Positions 11,001 to 29,800 of a stretch of 64,000 nucleotides of DNA are shown in pieces (position 1 is the stretch's first letter; every line of letters starts with the position of its first letter). The translations under genes and the position numbers were made by a program. The stretch covers positions 26,610,014 to 26,674,013 of the forward strand of contig OX453286.1 of assembly GCA_949710005.1 (NCBI GenBank), written 5' to 3'. The notes below the pieces were generated by a model. It was not told the origin of the DNA. It saw nothing but the letters and a program-made list of their open reading frames with translations, and ran no database searches. This stretch comes from Ricordea florida (Eukaryota > Cnidaria > Anthozoa > Corallimorpharia > Ricordeidae).

Positions 11001-14000
11001 CAGAAGTCGCATACCTCCTGCTGAAGCGCAGCTTCCCGGACATCATGGGGACTGCAAAACGAGTAAATTATTTTCTGTTTGAAGCAAACAAATCGCTTAG
11101 TAAGCCTCTAACTGCCTGCCAAGAATTCTAGACTTCTTGCTCAGAAAGCCAACACAGCTGAGTCAAGCCCTACCAATCAAGTACCTGAATGGCTGCCGGT
11201 GTCAGCGGCTCATAGATCACTTTCTCTTCATGACCGAACACACCAATAGTGACCTAACATCAACAAACATAACAAAGTAAACATTTATTTTAATAAATAA
11301 TTTAGAATCTTTGTAGGTCATTATAACAAAACATGAAATGCACAAAACCTGAAAAAAGTGTAAGTCTTAAGCACAAGTTAAAGACACAATCAACCCTCAA
11401 TACGTCATTGTGTTTCATACTTACCACTTTACCGCTGACCAATATAGTTGTAATACCAGGCGCAAGACTGTCAACCAGTTTATTGAGCAGTCCTGCTCCG
11501 CGTCGCACCGTGGACCACCTGTGATCATATGCTGCTTTCTGGTACAGTGTGTCTACCATTTCAATGACTGTACCCTCTGGTGTTTGGAAATGTTTTCCCT
11601 CTCGCTTTAATAACTCTTGTAAGATTATCATCTGCCTATCGATAACAGGGTTGCTATGGAGCTCTACGAGTAATGCCTCACGTGACTTGGTTACCAGATC
11701 CCTAACGTAAAATAAAACCACTTTAGATTATAACTTAAGAGTGGAAATATGTACCAATATTCTATTACCTATACCTACACTTTGTCTTCCATAATTAACA
11801 AGAGCAAGTCTTCAATATCTATCTATTTGCATGGTATGGGACTCTTCGTGGTTATATCCATACCGGTAGATTCAGTGGTTTTCTATCATGTCTGCAATAA
11901 CGTCCCACATATCTATCATATCCCACTAAAACGTTCGCAACATTTCCATCTATTTACGGTAAAAGGTAAAGGCGAAAGCAAGCCACAGGAGTCTCACATG
12001 GCCGGAGCTTATTTCGGTTTCAGAAGCATGAAATCCCGGATGGGATGCTAGTCTAACGCGGGCTTACACCTAGCATTATGTCAGCGGTACCCATTTATAC
12101 ATCTTGGTGGAGAGAAACAGTGTAGAATTAAGTTTCTCGTCTAACACAGTGCCATCACCAGGGCTTGAACTCTGACCTCCTTCTTTGAAGTCTGACGCGC
12201 TAACCACTACTCTACCGTGTCTCCATAGCTATCTACAGTACTTGTCTGAATTCACGTTACACTCTGATCCATTTATCTACACAAATACCTGCTATCTTCT
12301 TCGTCTACTTGCGGAGCTTCGGGAACATCGCTGATAGTCATGGAGCGGCTAAGCCGATTGTATCGACTCACGCGGTGCCCATCAGAGGGACCAGGTGTCG
12401 GGGGGTTGGTGTCTGTCATCTCCTTCTCTTTCACTCTTCCTTCATCCAAACTGACTTCTGCGTCATCAAGGCCGCTGAATACATGGGAAACGAAAAACAT
12501 TTGGGATAAGACCAGGTCGTCCCAGCTGTGTGTGGCACAGCAGGCCTGGGATCAATTTGATAAATCCTTTACAAGTGAAGCTATTGTTTTAGGTTTTGAA
12601 AACAATAGCTACACTTGAAAGAGTTTTATTGAATTGACCCCTGATTTGGCAAGCATAATATTCTTAAAAGACTGATGGAGAATTACACACAAGTACTTCT
12701 AATGTAGAAGAGTGGAGTGGGTTGGGGAGGCAGGGGGGGTGGGGAGGCAGGGGGGGTGGGGAGGCAGGGGGGTAGGGAGGCAGGGGGTGGGAAAGGGTGC
12801 TTAAACAATGACCATATATAGCATGCCTTCTTCTCTCCACTGCTGAATGGACATCATGGCCTTCATGGAATTAGCTTCATGTATTTCATATTAAATGGTG
12901 CTTACCCGAGGTGACGATCAGCTTGGACGAAATCAAGATGATCAGTACAGGCTGTTGATATCAAAGTCTGGTATTGAAGGGAAAAAAGTCACAATAAAAA
13001 ACATATAACCTTGTTAGCCATCTTACAAAATAGCGAGGAATTTCACTGTGATCAAGGCGAGGACAGATTTCAACACATTGATCTACACTGAAGAAAACGT
13101 ACGTCAAGCGTGTCAATCATAAGTTACACATGTCGATCAGGGATACGTTGCAGGTCATTACCAACGACAACGAGCGTCACTTCCGTGTCATTTATAAGAA
13201 GTTACGTGACTTGTATGTGACACGTCATGTAACACACCAACCTGAAGTCGTCCCAGTTTGATCTTTACGCCTGCGCAGAATCCTCTTTTGAACGAAGCAA
13301 GCAGTTGAAGCACCTCATGAAACTGTTTGCCTCTGGAAATATAACGTAATAATACTGTATCAACAGTAAAATGCCGTGCTCATACCGCGTGAACGCTGAT
13401 TTTCTTATGGAGAATTTTAAATTCAGTCTTCGTGGCATAGTTTCATCACTTACCGCAGATTGCTCTCCCTAATTAAGAGACACAGGGTGGGTCGTCCCTT
13501 CATACTCCAGTTGTTACGAATGAACGCCAGATTTGTCTGTGAAGTGTATCAATAACATTGTCGGTTTGAGGTGATTTCCTTAAGTTACTAAACGAAGATG
13601 TGGAGGTGAGAGCTTATGTAGGGTGGGGCTTATGTAGGCTGGGGCTTATTTGAGTAGGAGGTTGGGATGGGGACTCTTTTCGGTAAGATTTCCGCACAGG
13701 TCCCTACTTCATTATGCATGCGGTTTCGTTCTCAGAAATGTTTGTACGCGCACTTCCCAAGACAATTCAACTACAGCATGCATAATGAAGTAGGGACCTG
13801 TCCGGAAATCTTACCCTCTTTTCAACCGGACAATTTCTCGAGTTCGTCCGTTTTAAGAGAGAAGGGTTAGCCGACTTTTCGGCCATTCGCTATAAGTACC
13901 CAAAGCCATTTCATCATTGGCTGAAAGCACTGTTATTCACAATTTAGCACAACTGACAGGATTGCAATGGAGGAGGAAGTGAGGCACTAAAATCCTGGTT

Positions 14001-17000
14001 AGAACAAGTTGACAGTTTTTGATGTTTACCTTGATTTCGTCAATCAGAAGAAACATGTCCAGCGCCATGTAGAAATCTGTCTCATCCAAAAGTTTGGGAT
14101 AAGTGACAACTGTCCGGCCTAAAATTCGATAAATCTGACCAAGATGGAAAACAATTATTTGCAGGATGACAACAAGAAGACAAAAATAAAATAAATAAAA
14201 TAAACACGGAAACATTCGCGGGGCAGTGTAAACAGGAAGTCAAACATTTCAGCGTTTGATTCACTGCATCACACATTTCAAAGCCTGGTTTACCTTACTA
14301 GTTCCCAGGGTTCCAATCGGTCTTGGCGGGCGACCAGATAGTCCAAGTTTATGATTTACACCAAGCCTCTCATAAACCTACAACGTACAATGTGAGATTA
14401 CGGTTACCGACAAACCGCACAGCACTGAAACCAAATGCATGTTTAATTGTGAAAGTTGCGCGAGCTTCGTTAGCAAATCGGTTCTGGTGGCAAACCGAAA
14501 CTCACACACAGTTAGTTGAAAACCACTCCAACGATAGGTAAAGATATTTTGGAAGTGTGGAGGGAATTAACCTTCGATATTCTTTCAGTCAATGGCACAT
14601 GTACCGCCTTGTACGGACATTCAGACTATAGCATTGTTTGCACAGTGAACTTTGTTAGATGGCCTAGTGCTAGTGCCTCCGAGCTTCCTGTACCTTAACG
14701 AGTTGTGATGGTGGCCATATTTGAATTGGCTCTATCTCCTGTGGAGTTTGAGTCTGTATGCCAAATGTTGCCAAAGCGGTCTGCAAACTAGGAAAACAAG
14801 AAATGAAATGAGAACACATACTGATTAAAATACAACAAAACTGAGTCTGGCAAGATTTAAAAGTCAAAAAGAATATCCTGCTTCTCACAAAACTTCACTC
14901 ACTGTCTGCTCTCTGAAATCAGCGATACTTGAACAACAAGATCAGAGTCAACTGCCTAAACAGAAAAAATAACACCAAATTACTTCTCGAGCATAAATCA
15001 CCGTTGCTTATTTTCAATAATTCACCGAACAAATATTTTTAAGGGATGGTTTAAATCTCTAGCCTGGTATCTTCACTAGCTTTTCTTATTTCCTTTGCTA
15101 TTCAAAATCAAATATCAAGCATATATTGCCTTACCTTGAATGATGAATACCTGTGACTGCTGTACCAGGAATGATTCTTTGACAGATGTGACAAGCGTCT
15201 GCCAATTGGATCAATTTCATTGACATCCAACAAGCCATCATCTGCAATAAGAAAAATGTACAGTGATAGGCAAGGAAAGGTAACAAAGGACACATGCAAC
15301 ATTTTTACACACACCTCTAAAGCTTATCTGTGTTTCGGTGGTAATAATCAGCGGTCGATATACTAACTCCCCTCTCCCTTAGTATACCTCAGCCCCACCC
15401 CAGGGAGGGATGGGGGTGGGGAAGAGATGCTAAACTATCACGGGATTCAACCCCTAACATTACACCATTAGTACCCATGTATGAATCAGTGCCTAGAAAC
15501 TGATTGTGGAGTTCAGTCTACTGAGACAACAGAGTGCATCATCTAGTTTTGAAGCATCAACCTCCTGACCTAAAAAACTATAACTAAAGCCAAGCTACAA
15601 GAGTTAGCCCAAGGTACTCACTTGAAATTCGTCACATAAATTAAATTTGCACGAAAAAAATGCTATTGTGCACAACGCAACGCATTTTTGATAAAGATGG
15701 GCGGTCACTTGCAGCGTGAACGCACATGTACATGTGAAGAACTGGATGGAACCTGAGAGAAACATTGTCAATAAAGGCGGGCGGCGTGTTGCATTACCTA
15801 GCAGGTACATGATAGTTAACAGAGACTGTCCCCATAGAAAAATGTCACCATCTTCCTCACTTGGCAGGCGAACTTGAGAATGTGGATGTCTCTTTTCCTC
15901 TTCTAAGTAAATTTTTGGCACATAGTAGTAGTGAGGAATCAGATCACCTGAAGAGGCAAAAAATTCATAATTATGTTTCTTTTATACCATAAATAAAGTA
16001 AATAAGGCAGTGAAATATTCATCAATCATGACAGACAGGTGGGTATTTCTCGAATTACCAGAGTCTGTGTTGATAAGCAAGTCATCCTGAAGTTTCTTGA
16101 TATAATACTCAGCTGTTTCCTTGTCATGCTTGAAAAGAGCTACAAACAATGAGCGAGAAATTTTAAGAAATGTTGCAAGTTTGAGTGACAAAGATCACGG
16201 TGAAAACAGTAACAATAAGACACAAAACATGTGCTCACCGTCTAAGGCAAGACAGATGAAGAAGAATGGCCATTCACACTCAATTCCGTCAAATACCTGA
16301 AAGGTAAAGTGACAAAAAACCTTTGTTTTGATCATCATCAACCACCGTAGCGCTATTTAATTGTAATCATTTAGCTGTTCTTAGAATGAGCTTACGTTTG
16401 GTAAGTAAATCTCATTTTTCTTCAATCACTCTTTTCTGTGATCTCTTGAGTGGGCCTGCATATTGCACCAGTTCATAAGTCTGGCAGTTTTCTGCATATA
16501 GCTATTTCATAAAAATTACTTGTAGGCGATAACTTTCAAACCTGAAATCCAACTTTTTCTTGACTTGACGAAAAATAACCAAAAAAAACTGGGAGACATT
16601 CCTGTTTTGAGCTCTTCAATCACAGTTAGTGTTACTCATCCCCAGAGGAAAGTCACATACCTGTAGTTCCCTCTTTTCATAATATCGACGGTTTTTGTCC
16701 TCCAGAACACACTTGTAACCATCGCGCAAAAACCTTTTCAATCCATAGTTTCCCTACACAAGCAAATAATATTCTCAAATTCATATCTATGTATAAGAAC
16801 AAGACAAGGGATATTAAGCACCGTAATGGGCTTAGATATAGCACAGACACAGCTCGTTTTTTGCATTTTTCATTTTCATGAACTTCTCCAATAGGCTAAC
16901 CTAAATAATGTGTTTATTGCCTATTGAAAACCTCCAGATTTTCACGAGAAATGCTATACTACTTGCTGTATTTCCAACTCTCTTCTTGCTGTTTGATACA

Positions 17001-20000
17001 TGTACTGTCACAAACAAAGACGCATTTTAAAGGCCAAAGTTCGTAAGACTGAAAACTGGCTAAACTAATGCATGCACCTTAGGAAGGCTAAATAAACTCA
17101 TGTGGTCAAGCAGGTAAAAAGAACAGAAAACTGACCAAAAAACTGATTGTGAAAGATCTGACATGGATGTTGGGTTAATTAAAGTGACACAAAGGCACTA
17201 CATATTTTTCAGGATCATTATGTTTACCTCTAGTTTTTCTAACACCATATCCTTAGCCTGCTGGCGTAGAGATTCATCAGTAACAGCAAATGCTGGGAAA
17301 CCAGTGATCATCAGCATTGCAGCATCTGTCACCTAACAGTAAACAGAAACAGGTTCAGAGATTTTGCATCTCTGGCCTTCTTCACAAAAGATTTGTCCCT
17401 ATATAACTTATGAAATCAGTCAGCAAATCAGGTTCAGAGATGTTATCCAGCTGAACATCTTCACAGAAGATCTGTCCATACAAACCTAAAATAGCAGTCA
17501 ACAGATCAGGTTCAAAGACCGTGCTTAAAACATCTTCACAATAGATTTGTCATGATATAGCTAATGATTACAACAAAGGTCAGGTTCAGATATTTAGTTT
17601 AGCTGAACTCCTTTACAACAGATCTACCATTGACAACAGGAATGGTATGTACAGTACATGTACCTTGGAAGAGGAAGCTACTGGCAACATTGAGTGCAAG
17701 ATGGTATAGTTCCTATTGTGGGCATCTGGGTCAACATAGATAACTGATGATGATGTCCCCTGCAAACATTTTAGAACAGTTTTGTACAGAATACACAACA
17801 TTAAAGTTGATTATGGAATCACACTACAGATAGTAATACAGCACATGAGGTAAAAATTATCATAGGCTTTAAGAACTTAAGCTTAAAACTGCAATGACAA
17901 ATATACCAAATCCTTCATTGTAATTGGCTCAAGATACTCTGCACATTACTGAGAAAATGTTCTCACTTAACTGATTGGCATAAATCATTGATTGACCAGA
18001 CTGGTTTAGTAAGGTCAGGTGTGCGCCTAGCTTTATTTTTCTTGGACTATTTGTGTGCATCACATTGAATACAACTGCATCAAAGCCATCAATATGCAAA
18101 AACAGTACTTGATTAATACTGTGCTAGCTTTTTCAACAACCCATAAAATAAGGCTGTACCATGTTAAAATTATTAGTCTTATTTCATGATAGTCCCTAGA
18201 GTGTGAATCATTATCCAACCTGCATTCCATAGACATTGAATCCATTAATGGCTTCCAATGCTGCTTTTGCCATACCAATGGAACTGCATGACAACACAAA
18301 AAGACAATGAGCTGATTTTTACAATTGTGTCTGGTCTTAGCAGTTTGCAGAAGACAGGATGATATCATACTATTCATACTTGAGAGTTAAAACCTTTAAA
18401 ATCTGTTTCTCATGGCACCTTTTAAAGTTTTGTTGTACTGACTTTGCTTTGCAACTGAAACTTCAATAGCCATATTGTACAAAATTTGTACAATACATAA
18501 TATAATTCTAGAATTTTTTAAATTTAAATGTAAAAATTGCATCATTGTCTAATTGAATTAGTATTATGCAATAGATGTTACCTTGATCCTTGGGTACAAA
18601 CCTGGCATTTAATTCTTTGTCTCCAACATTTTCTTTGGTGCCCCTCTCCCAGACCCCATAGTCTGGAGTTCGGTAGGCACGTTCAATATAATATACTAGA
18701 TTCTGAACAAAATTAACCTCATCATTGGTGTAAATAATCTGGAATCCAAAATAACATTATTCAGATTTGTAAGAACTAAAACATGAACATGAATCTGTAG
18801 GTTTGACTCTTCCCCAAAAATATTAAATTAATGGTTGAAATAAAGGGTTCTCAAAGATGTAATTTTATTTTATAAGCTGCAAGTCTTTCGTCCCTGATGA
18901 CAAAAGCTGCTGGTCCCTAAATATAATGGTTACATTGTTCTTCAAAACCTTTTCTGACACAATAATTGGTGATTGAGATGCTCACAGCATTGGAAAATGC
19001 CAAGACCAAAGAATCACCTGTAGTCCTGAGGCTGTCATCTGAACCAGTGTCAGGAGATAAAGAGACACAGAACCAATCTGAAAATTCACAGGAAAAAAAT
19101 ATTCACATCAAGGTTATCAAGATAATGGAAAAAAGAAACATAAATTCAATTCAATACATTATTAGTATATTTAATATAGTCTTAGTATAATTATCATACT
19201 AAGACCATGTTAAATATTTTATAATATAATTTATTAATCATCTAATTGCATAGTGTGGATGTAATTGATAAATGGGGGAACTGTTACAAGTTTAATCTGA
19301 GGGCAGTTTGAAATGTTATCAAACTGTTATTAAGCCTTGGTTGTGCTCATTTTGGCTCAAATGTGAAAGAACATAAGTTATCCTAAAATGAATGCAAGTT
19401 TAACTTAAGGTTCAATGTCACAGTACTTGTATGACACTGTTGGGTGAGGTTAACAATAATGCTATCTACCTGAAGATGTGCCCACTCATAATCTGAGCAA
19501 ATTGTGTCTCCAGTGTTTACATTGAACTTTACATGAAGTGAATGATGACCAAGCTGATTTTTCTTGAACTGCTCAACCTGGTCAGTAAAGGTAAAGAGGT
19601 TTTACAGAACCTTATGATTAATTGGCCAATAGGGTGATGTATAAACCTAATAATCTTATTAAACCTCTAGGAATACTTGATTTGTGGACTAATGATACAA
19701 AGGGTGGATGGCAGTGAAGAAAGTAGATTTGAAGATGATATTATACTGTAATGATAGAAAGCAATGACATGTTTGGAACTTTGTTCCATCAGAAGATAAA
19801 TGGGCAAAAGAGGAAGAAAGAGCTAGAAATAAAAATGCCCTTTTCCAGATTTAGATGATTCATAGGCTGCTTGCAAGATGATAGTGTAAGTTGGTTGGCC
19901 GATCTGTAACATGGTAATTAATGTCTGCTCGTTGGTCGTTTGTGACAGGATGATGATGATGAACATTATTTTGTGCCAAGTCTTCTAACTGACCAGAGTA

Positions 20001-21057
20001 GTGGGGTCACTGGTCCATTGAATTCCAAACAAAATACCTTATCAGCCTGTCTCATATAACAGAACAATATGCCCCTCATGCATTTCACTGCAGCCTGCTG
20101 AAGTTCATATGCTCGACCCTGACTATCATCCATGTGTCTGCAAAAGCAAGGTGAAGTAGGATAATCTCTAAATGAACACAAACAAACCAGCATGTGATAA
20201 TAACAGTGTGACAGCTAGACCTGAGCCAGTTTAATGAGAGTAATGCAATCAAAATGCTGATTGTCAACCCACCTATAAGCCAGTCCCAGTGCCCAGACCG
20301 CCATAGCACAGTAAACATTGTCTCGCACATGGCTCTCCTCGTTTTTGCCAGATGTATGTAAAGGAAACAAACCAATACTACCACTCTGGTATTGAAGGAG
20401 CTGTGCCTTTACTAGAGATAATTTGAAAAACATGCTTACATCTCAGGAATCATGTACTGATGCAGTTTATTTCATAAATACTGAATTGCATGCAAAATTT
20501 AAATCTATAGTTTAATTTGTCAATTTATGTCATATTAACTTGATGATACTGTATTTCTTTTATAGCACGTCATATTTTTGGAGCATTATTTTTACTTCAA
20601 GACTTAACTATCCTCTAACAGGAAAACCGATTTGTTTTACCCTGCAAGACGAGACTGTGTGGAAACTTACAAATATTCCGAGGAAGACTTAATCTGGAAA
20701 TAGACAGTAAGATGTTTTAATGTAAGCTTATTACGTACTCTGTATCAATAAGACATAATTTCTTACATTGTTTGATGGGAGATATCGATATGACAAATTA
20801 CTTCCAAGTTCCCAAGGGGGTGTGAAGGCCCCCATTGAAGGCCGAGGAAATCTTTGGGTGAGGGGGGAATGAAAGTTTATCGAAATCCAAGAGGGGTATT
20901 GACGTAAAGGGGTTTTCGTCTGAAGGGGCCTTCCAGGTACCCATTCAATAGGGAGGGTGCAGAAATTAAATGGAATGGCCCATTCGATCATTCAGAAAAA
21001 GAGTTTACCTCTGTGGTAGTAGACATCCAGACGATTTCTCCTTTCTTCTTCGTCCAT
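8068..21057 (-). CDS. PHKB: Phosphorylase b kinase regulatory subunit beta
   Basis: This is the regulatory beta subunit of the glycogen phosphorylase kinase holoenzyme, which turns calcium and phosphorylation signals into glycogen breakdown. Exons, in gene order: 21057-21009 ([16 protein letters not shown]), 20412-20273, 20137-20039, 19577-19470, 18738-18602, 18283-18220, 17759-17664, 17332-17228, 16753-16661, 16296-16239, 16139-16059, 15947-15798, 15241-15135, 14955-14903, 14787-14694, 14368-14299, 14134-14040, 13536-13454, 13332-13242, 12967-12906, 12474-12299, 11701-11425, 11253-11185, 11051-11015, 10832-10759, 10483-10435, 9740-9673, 9473-9402, 9173-9066, 8673-8598, 8371-8315, 8199-8068. 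Diagnostic blocks include [45 protein letters not shown] and [13 protein letters not shown]. The N-terminal glucoamylase-like part and the C-terminal repeats are both present. The exon 12474-12299 is Ser/Pro-rich and resembles the phosphorylated linker of the family. The C-terminus is CYVS, a CaaX box. The stop is TGA (reverse of 8068-8070). Beta, not alpha, is inferred from these blocks. Confidence 0.95.
9993..10350. repeat. Minisatellite, about 79-bp unit, in a PHKB intron
   Basis: ACTAGGTGCCTG recurs at about 9993, 10073, 10152, 10258 and 10336, giving units of 80, 79, 106 and 78 bp. The long unit carries a roughly 27-bp insertion near 10206-10231 containing AGGAG...CTCCT, a small hairpin, flanked by repeated ATAGGACC. 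The array lies between the PHKB exons 10435-10483 and 9673-9740. Confidence 0.9.
11955..12226 (-). repeat. tRNA-derived SINE-like element, family B
   Basis: Read on the minus strand from 12226, the sequence begins GGAGACACGGTAGAGTAGTG, then GTTAGCGCG (A-box-like) and, about 40 bp on, GGTCAGAGTTCAAGCCC (B-box-like). The head differs from SINE family A. A body of about 200 bp follows. It is an intronic insertion in PHKB. The 3' limit is uncertain. Confidence 0.6.
12712..12795. repeat. G-rich minisatellite
   Basis: Tandem units of the type GTGGGGAGGCAGGGGG are repeated about four to five times. The run of G3-G7 blocks has strong G-quadruplex potential on the plus strand, which is the non-template strand's complement for PHKB. 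It is intronic. Confidence 0.85.
13682..13815. mobile_element. MITE family 1, copy in PHKB intron, 8-bp target duplication
   Basis: Terminal inverted repeats begin GGTAAGATTTCCGCACAGG and continue with TCCCTACTTCATTATGCATG. The element is flanked by exact 8-bp direct repeats CTCTTTTC at 13674-13681 and 13816-13823. An 8-bp duplication fits hAT-like (or P/Merlin-type) transposition. There is no internal coding capacity, so it must be mobilised in trans. Confidence 0.92.
17345..17635. repeat. Degenerate tandem repeat, 74-79-bp unit, in PHKB intron
   Basis: CAGGTTCA starts appear near 17350, 17429, 17507 and 17581. Each is followed by a diverged block containing 'cttcacaaaagatttgtc'. There are four old copies in the intron between PHKB exons 17228-17332 and 17664-17759. 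Confidence 0.75.
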
Positions 21058-21516
21058 GCTAACACTTTGTCAGAGCCACAACATTGAGATGGACTTTTCC
21101 AATAATCTTGGGGGTCTTTAACTTAAGTGGAATATTTCGATCTCTGCTGCAGCCGCGTCCGCCATGTTTGTTTTTCTCTGATGATAAGGATCACGGGTAA
21201 TCAAGACAAACTCCATTGAAAGTCCATTCGATGACTCTAGACGGGTAGGGTGGAGTGTTCGATGGACACTAGATTGCCGACTAGATTGCCTTTTTCAATA
21301 ATAGACAAATAATCGCTTCAACTGCGGACCAACTGCCTTAAAAAAACTACGAGGATTTGATGTTCTTTTTATTTCCTGTATATCAAGCTGCGAAGTACTT
21401 TCAGGTGACACTAAATCTACACATTTCTCTTAACATTTCATTTAGTTGAACAGAACCTAGTAATCGTTCTGCCAAAGAACCGCTGGCTAAAATCCTTTGA
21501 CTGCAATTCAGACGCC
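21058..21516. promoter_or_regulatory. Divergent PHKB/NDUFV2 upstream region
   Basis: 459 bp separate the two start codons. The region must hold both promoters and 5' UTRs. It contains ATGGCG-like sequence (reverse of CGCCATGTT) near 21170 and no obvious TATA box. Exact transcription starts cannot be seen. Confidence 0.5.
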
Positions 21517-26100
<4,584 letters not shown>

Positions 26101-26865
26101 ACGTTTCTTGTAAAAAAAAAAACCTTATTGGCGACTTAACTAAGTCTGTATGTCAGTGTCAGTTTACAGACATTTCAACGCTGATGTGTTATACGAGTTA
26201 CTGGGAGTCACCTTGGCAGACAAGCCCTGCCCTCCTTATGTGCATCATCAGAGTTCAGAAATTGAGTAAGGTTGATTGTAAGTCACATTGCAGTAACAGA
26301 TGAAAAAACTTTGTATATCCTACGTTAGGCCTAGTACAATACGTGGTTTTAGGGCGGAGTGAACTAGTTATTCTTAAAAAAACTGGACGTATTTTAATAT
26401 AGATGTGACTCCACAGTAATCGTTGGAAACCAATTGAAAAATGTTTGAAATACAATAAAGAACCAAATAACCTTATAGTGTGTCGGTGTGTCGGTAAAGT
26501 AATTTCTTCAGTGGTACGCGGAGGCCGCGAGCGTCAACACGTTTTCTCATCACACGCTCTGTTCCCAACCTTCTTCACGCGCATTCGCATAAAACCTACG
26601 GTGTTGCACTTCACATGGCCACGTATTCCAGGTTCGCAGTCACGTATGGGCCATGTAGGCTGGTAGCATATAGGCTCGTATTAAAAATAAAACGATAATC
26701 TTGGAGTCAAAACGAGTTGGTATAGTCGGGAAGTTCATTAAAAACTTTTGCAGTAACGGTAGGGTAATGAGACAGAAGCACATTCCTTTCTGTGGCTGGC
26801 GAACACCAAGTCTGAATAGTTATTCCTAGAAGCAGATGGTACCAACGAAAGCCCTCTTTCTGCCA
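26101..26865. other. Convergent NDUFV2/PMS2 intergenic region
   Basis: This holds the 3' UTRs of two convergent genes. An AATAAA occurs near 26453-26458 on the plus strand and could serve NDUFV2. No repeat or further gene is visible. Confidence 0.6.
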
Positions 26866-29800
26866 TTACTGCTCTGTGCTGGGTAACATGCCAAGGTTGA
26901 TCAGATGTCTCATGGTTGGTCGGCCATGAGGACAGTTCCATGGATGGTCAATCTTCCCCATATGACAAACAATCTTCTTCATCTGCGTATGATTAAGAGC
27001 AGTTCCCACCATGATGGACATACGACATGCACGGCTAGCAAACATCTTACGAACTCTAGAAGGTCTGCACATCACACCAGGTGAATCACTCAGCATAAAT
27101 ATCAACTCCTCAACATCCTCAAACCCAAATGTCCAGTTCTTACTGACAGGAAGGGAAGTCAGTTTCACTCGATTTGTCGCTTCAGCATTCTCATCAATGT
27201 CAAAGTCAAAACCATTCTTCCGAAATATTTCTATGTTGTCTATGAGAATAGCTTCATTAACAGCGGTTAGTTCAAGCCTTTGAGGCGCGATAAGACTTTG
27301 TGATCTTATTGTTGTGCTTTGCTGCTGTATCTCGAAGTTAAATTTTTCATCAGATGCATGCTGGTCAACAATGAAGAGATCCTTTCCAAGTTTTGTTATA
27401 ATAAAACCCAAATTAAACTGGCCTAAAATTTGCATCTTGCTGAACATGTCTTTGCTGACGTTTTTTCGTAGTTCTTTCTCGGCATTTGCGTTACAATCTG
27501 GGGAAATCCTTGCTCTGAACTGCCGCGCCTCGAATTCTGTTGACGGTTTCTCGTTGGCGCTCTGTGTTTTGTTCTTGAGCTCTGTCATACTAAAGCTCAC
27601 TGTAAACTCTTTTCTTTCCTCGTGAAAAGCTATTTCTGGTGCTGATACTCCATTACTAGATGGGTTAGCTCTCCTTGGGGTTACCAAAGTGACTACAGAT
27701 TGAGAACAGTTCTCCTGTTGATTTGGTATTGGAGACATGTCTGTTTGGTCTAAAGCTTTTTCTAATACACTAGAACAGTCAACATGATCATTCCTATTAA
27801 TCTCTGAACTAAGGTTATGATGCTCAGATTCAGTGTCTATTCTTGATATACGGCTAATCCCCTCTTCATTCTTGGAATCCTGAGATGGACTTCGTACATT
27901 AAACTTCTCAGAATCATCACCTTGAACGGTGCAGTAAGGCTGGTCTTCAAGCCCTTCCTCTTCTGTTTCCTTCTTGCTACTGTGGCTAAAAATACTGGTG
28001 AGTTTAACTTGCTTGGCCAAGGGCTGTTTGGGTGTCTGATCCACGTCTTCATCAAGAGAGGAAAATTTTCTTTTAAAGCTGGCTAGAGAAGGAAATAGGC
28101 CTCTTTCCAGATCAGACATCGTTACAGGAGTTGTACACTTCTTAACAAGCTCAATTTCCTCTTCATTACTGTCATACAAACGTTCAGTTTCCCTTTCTTC
28201 GGGAGAATCCCCAGTACTAGTCATACTTTGTGTAACAAGACGTGGTAACTTTATCTGAGTCAAGGGCTTTTGATTCAAATCAAATGTTGCTGCAACAGGC
28301 TCAAACATTTTTTTCAGAGATGTTTTTAAGATGGCTAACAGCAGCTTTTCCTCTTGGATGAATACTTGGCGTTTGTCTGGAGTAACGTTCACATCTACAC
28401 TGTCTGCAAGTAGACAAGAAACAGTTGTTAGGGGTTGTTGCTTGACTGACCAAGAAAAAGGTCACCTATTCAATTTAACCTTACACACAGCACTGTTTGT
28501 GTTCCCACTGACTGATCAGGGGTTTATCCCTGACTGGAATTTAGATCCACCCCTTATTGCCATAACTGCTTTCACAACCAAGTGTTTAGATTACTAAACC
28601 AATGTCTGCCTCCTATTTACAGAACAAGGATTTTCTTTTCCTAAGTTCTTTCATTAACAGTATTCATTCTATTTGTGTATTTGAACCAACTCTGGGAATT
28701 CTTCTCTCAACTGCACCATATCAGTGGGAATCCTGTGACCTAGGTCCATTTTACCCCACCAAACCTGTTACTTACCTCTGGCCAACGAAATGTCCAACAT
28801 AACAAAAGGAAACTGGTGTCTGTTATACATGTGGTACACCTCATTAACAGTTCTAGAAACTTTGCTGAGTTCACATGGCCGCTTATTGATGTAAAAGAAC
28901 TGGCGATCAGTGCTACTGCGTCCCATGCCATGATCTGGTTTTGACAAAAAACCATTAATGTTGAACAAGGTCGATTGTTTATCAAGTTTCCTTGTATCCA
29001 GACCAAGTTCACTGCAGTCCTCCTCTGATGGCTGTGTCTGGTCAAACACCATCAGGTTCTGAATCTGGTAGAGATGGAAATGACCACTGTATTAAAATCT
29101 CTTATGAGTCTGACCACAAAACTTTAAATATTATCTGTAAACATTATTATGCACATACAAGAAATATTTTAAGTATCCACATCAAGAAAAAATTTCCGAT
29201 TTTAGGGAACTGGCCTTTTGTTTTAATGCTGAACATTATTTTTTAGGTCACCTGGGAAGGGGAAAAAGGAAACTCACCTGTTTGGGTCCAAATACACAAG
29301 TGATGTTATTCTTGACATGACTGCTTCCATTTGTGGAAACCACAGCTGTTTTCTTCCCTTTTCCAACTTGGTTGCTGCAAGTTATCCTAACTCCAGTGCT
29401 TACAAGACAATATCCTTGTAAAACGTGCACTAACTTTGTGAACTCCTTCTTGATGTTTCGTAAAAACTCCTTGTGGCGCACAGGCAAAGTAGAAAACAAG
29501 TTGAGCAACACAACTGTTGTCCCAACCCCTCGGGCACAAGGAGTTTTAGAAACCAAATTTCCATTGTGATCGTACTCCAGTCTGGTTGCAGCTGTTTGTG
29601 TAGAATGATGGGTGATAATGGAGAGATTACTAGTGGACGAACCAATAAACAAAAAAACATTTTTAATACAACTGGGTCAGATGGTCAAAAAGGCTGCCAC
29701 TATACACTATACTATTACTGTACTATAACTTTCCAAATACGTTTCAGCTTCCCCACCCTAGGCAACTCGACTCCGAACCCAGGGAAAGGAGGGTGTAGTC

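Noticed and set aside
12140..12226. Possible tRNA gene on the minus strand
   Set aside because: The box motifs are present but acceptor and anticodon stems do not pair well. A SINE head fits better.
27011..27625. Plus-strand ORFs of 90 and 103 codons
   Set aside because: They are antisense shadows of the large PMS2 exon.
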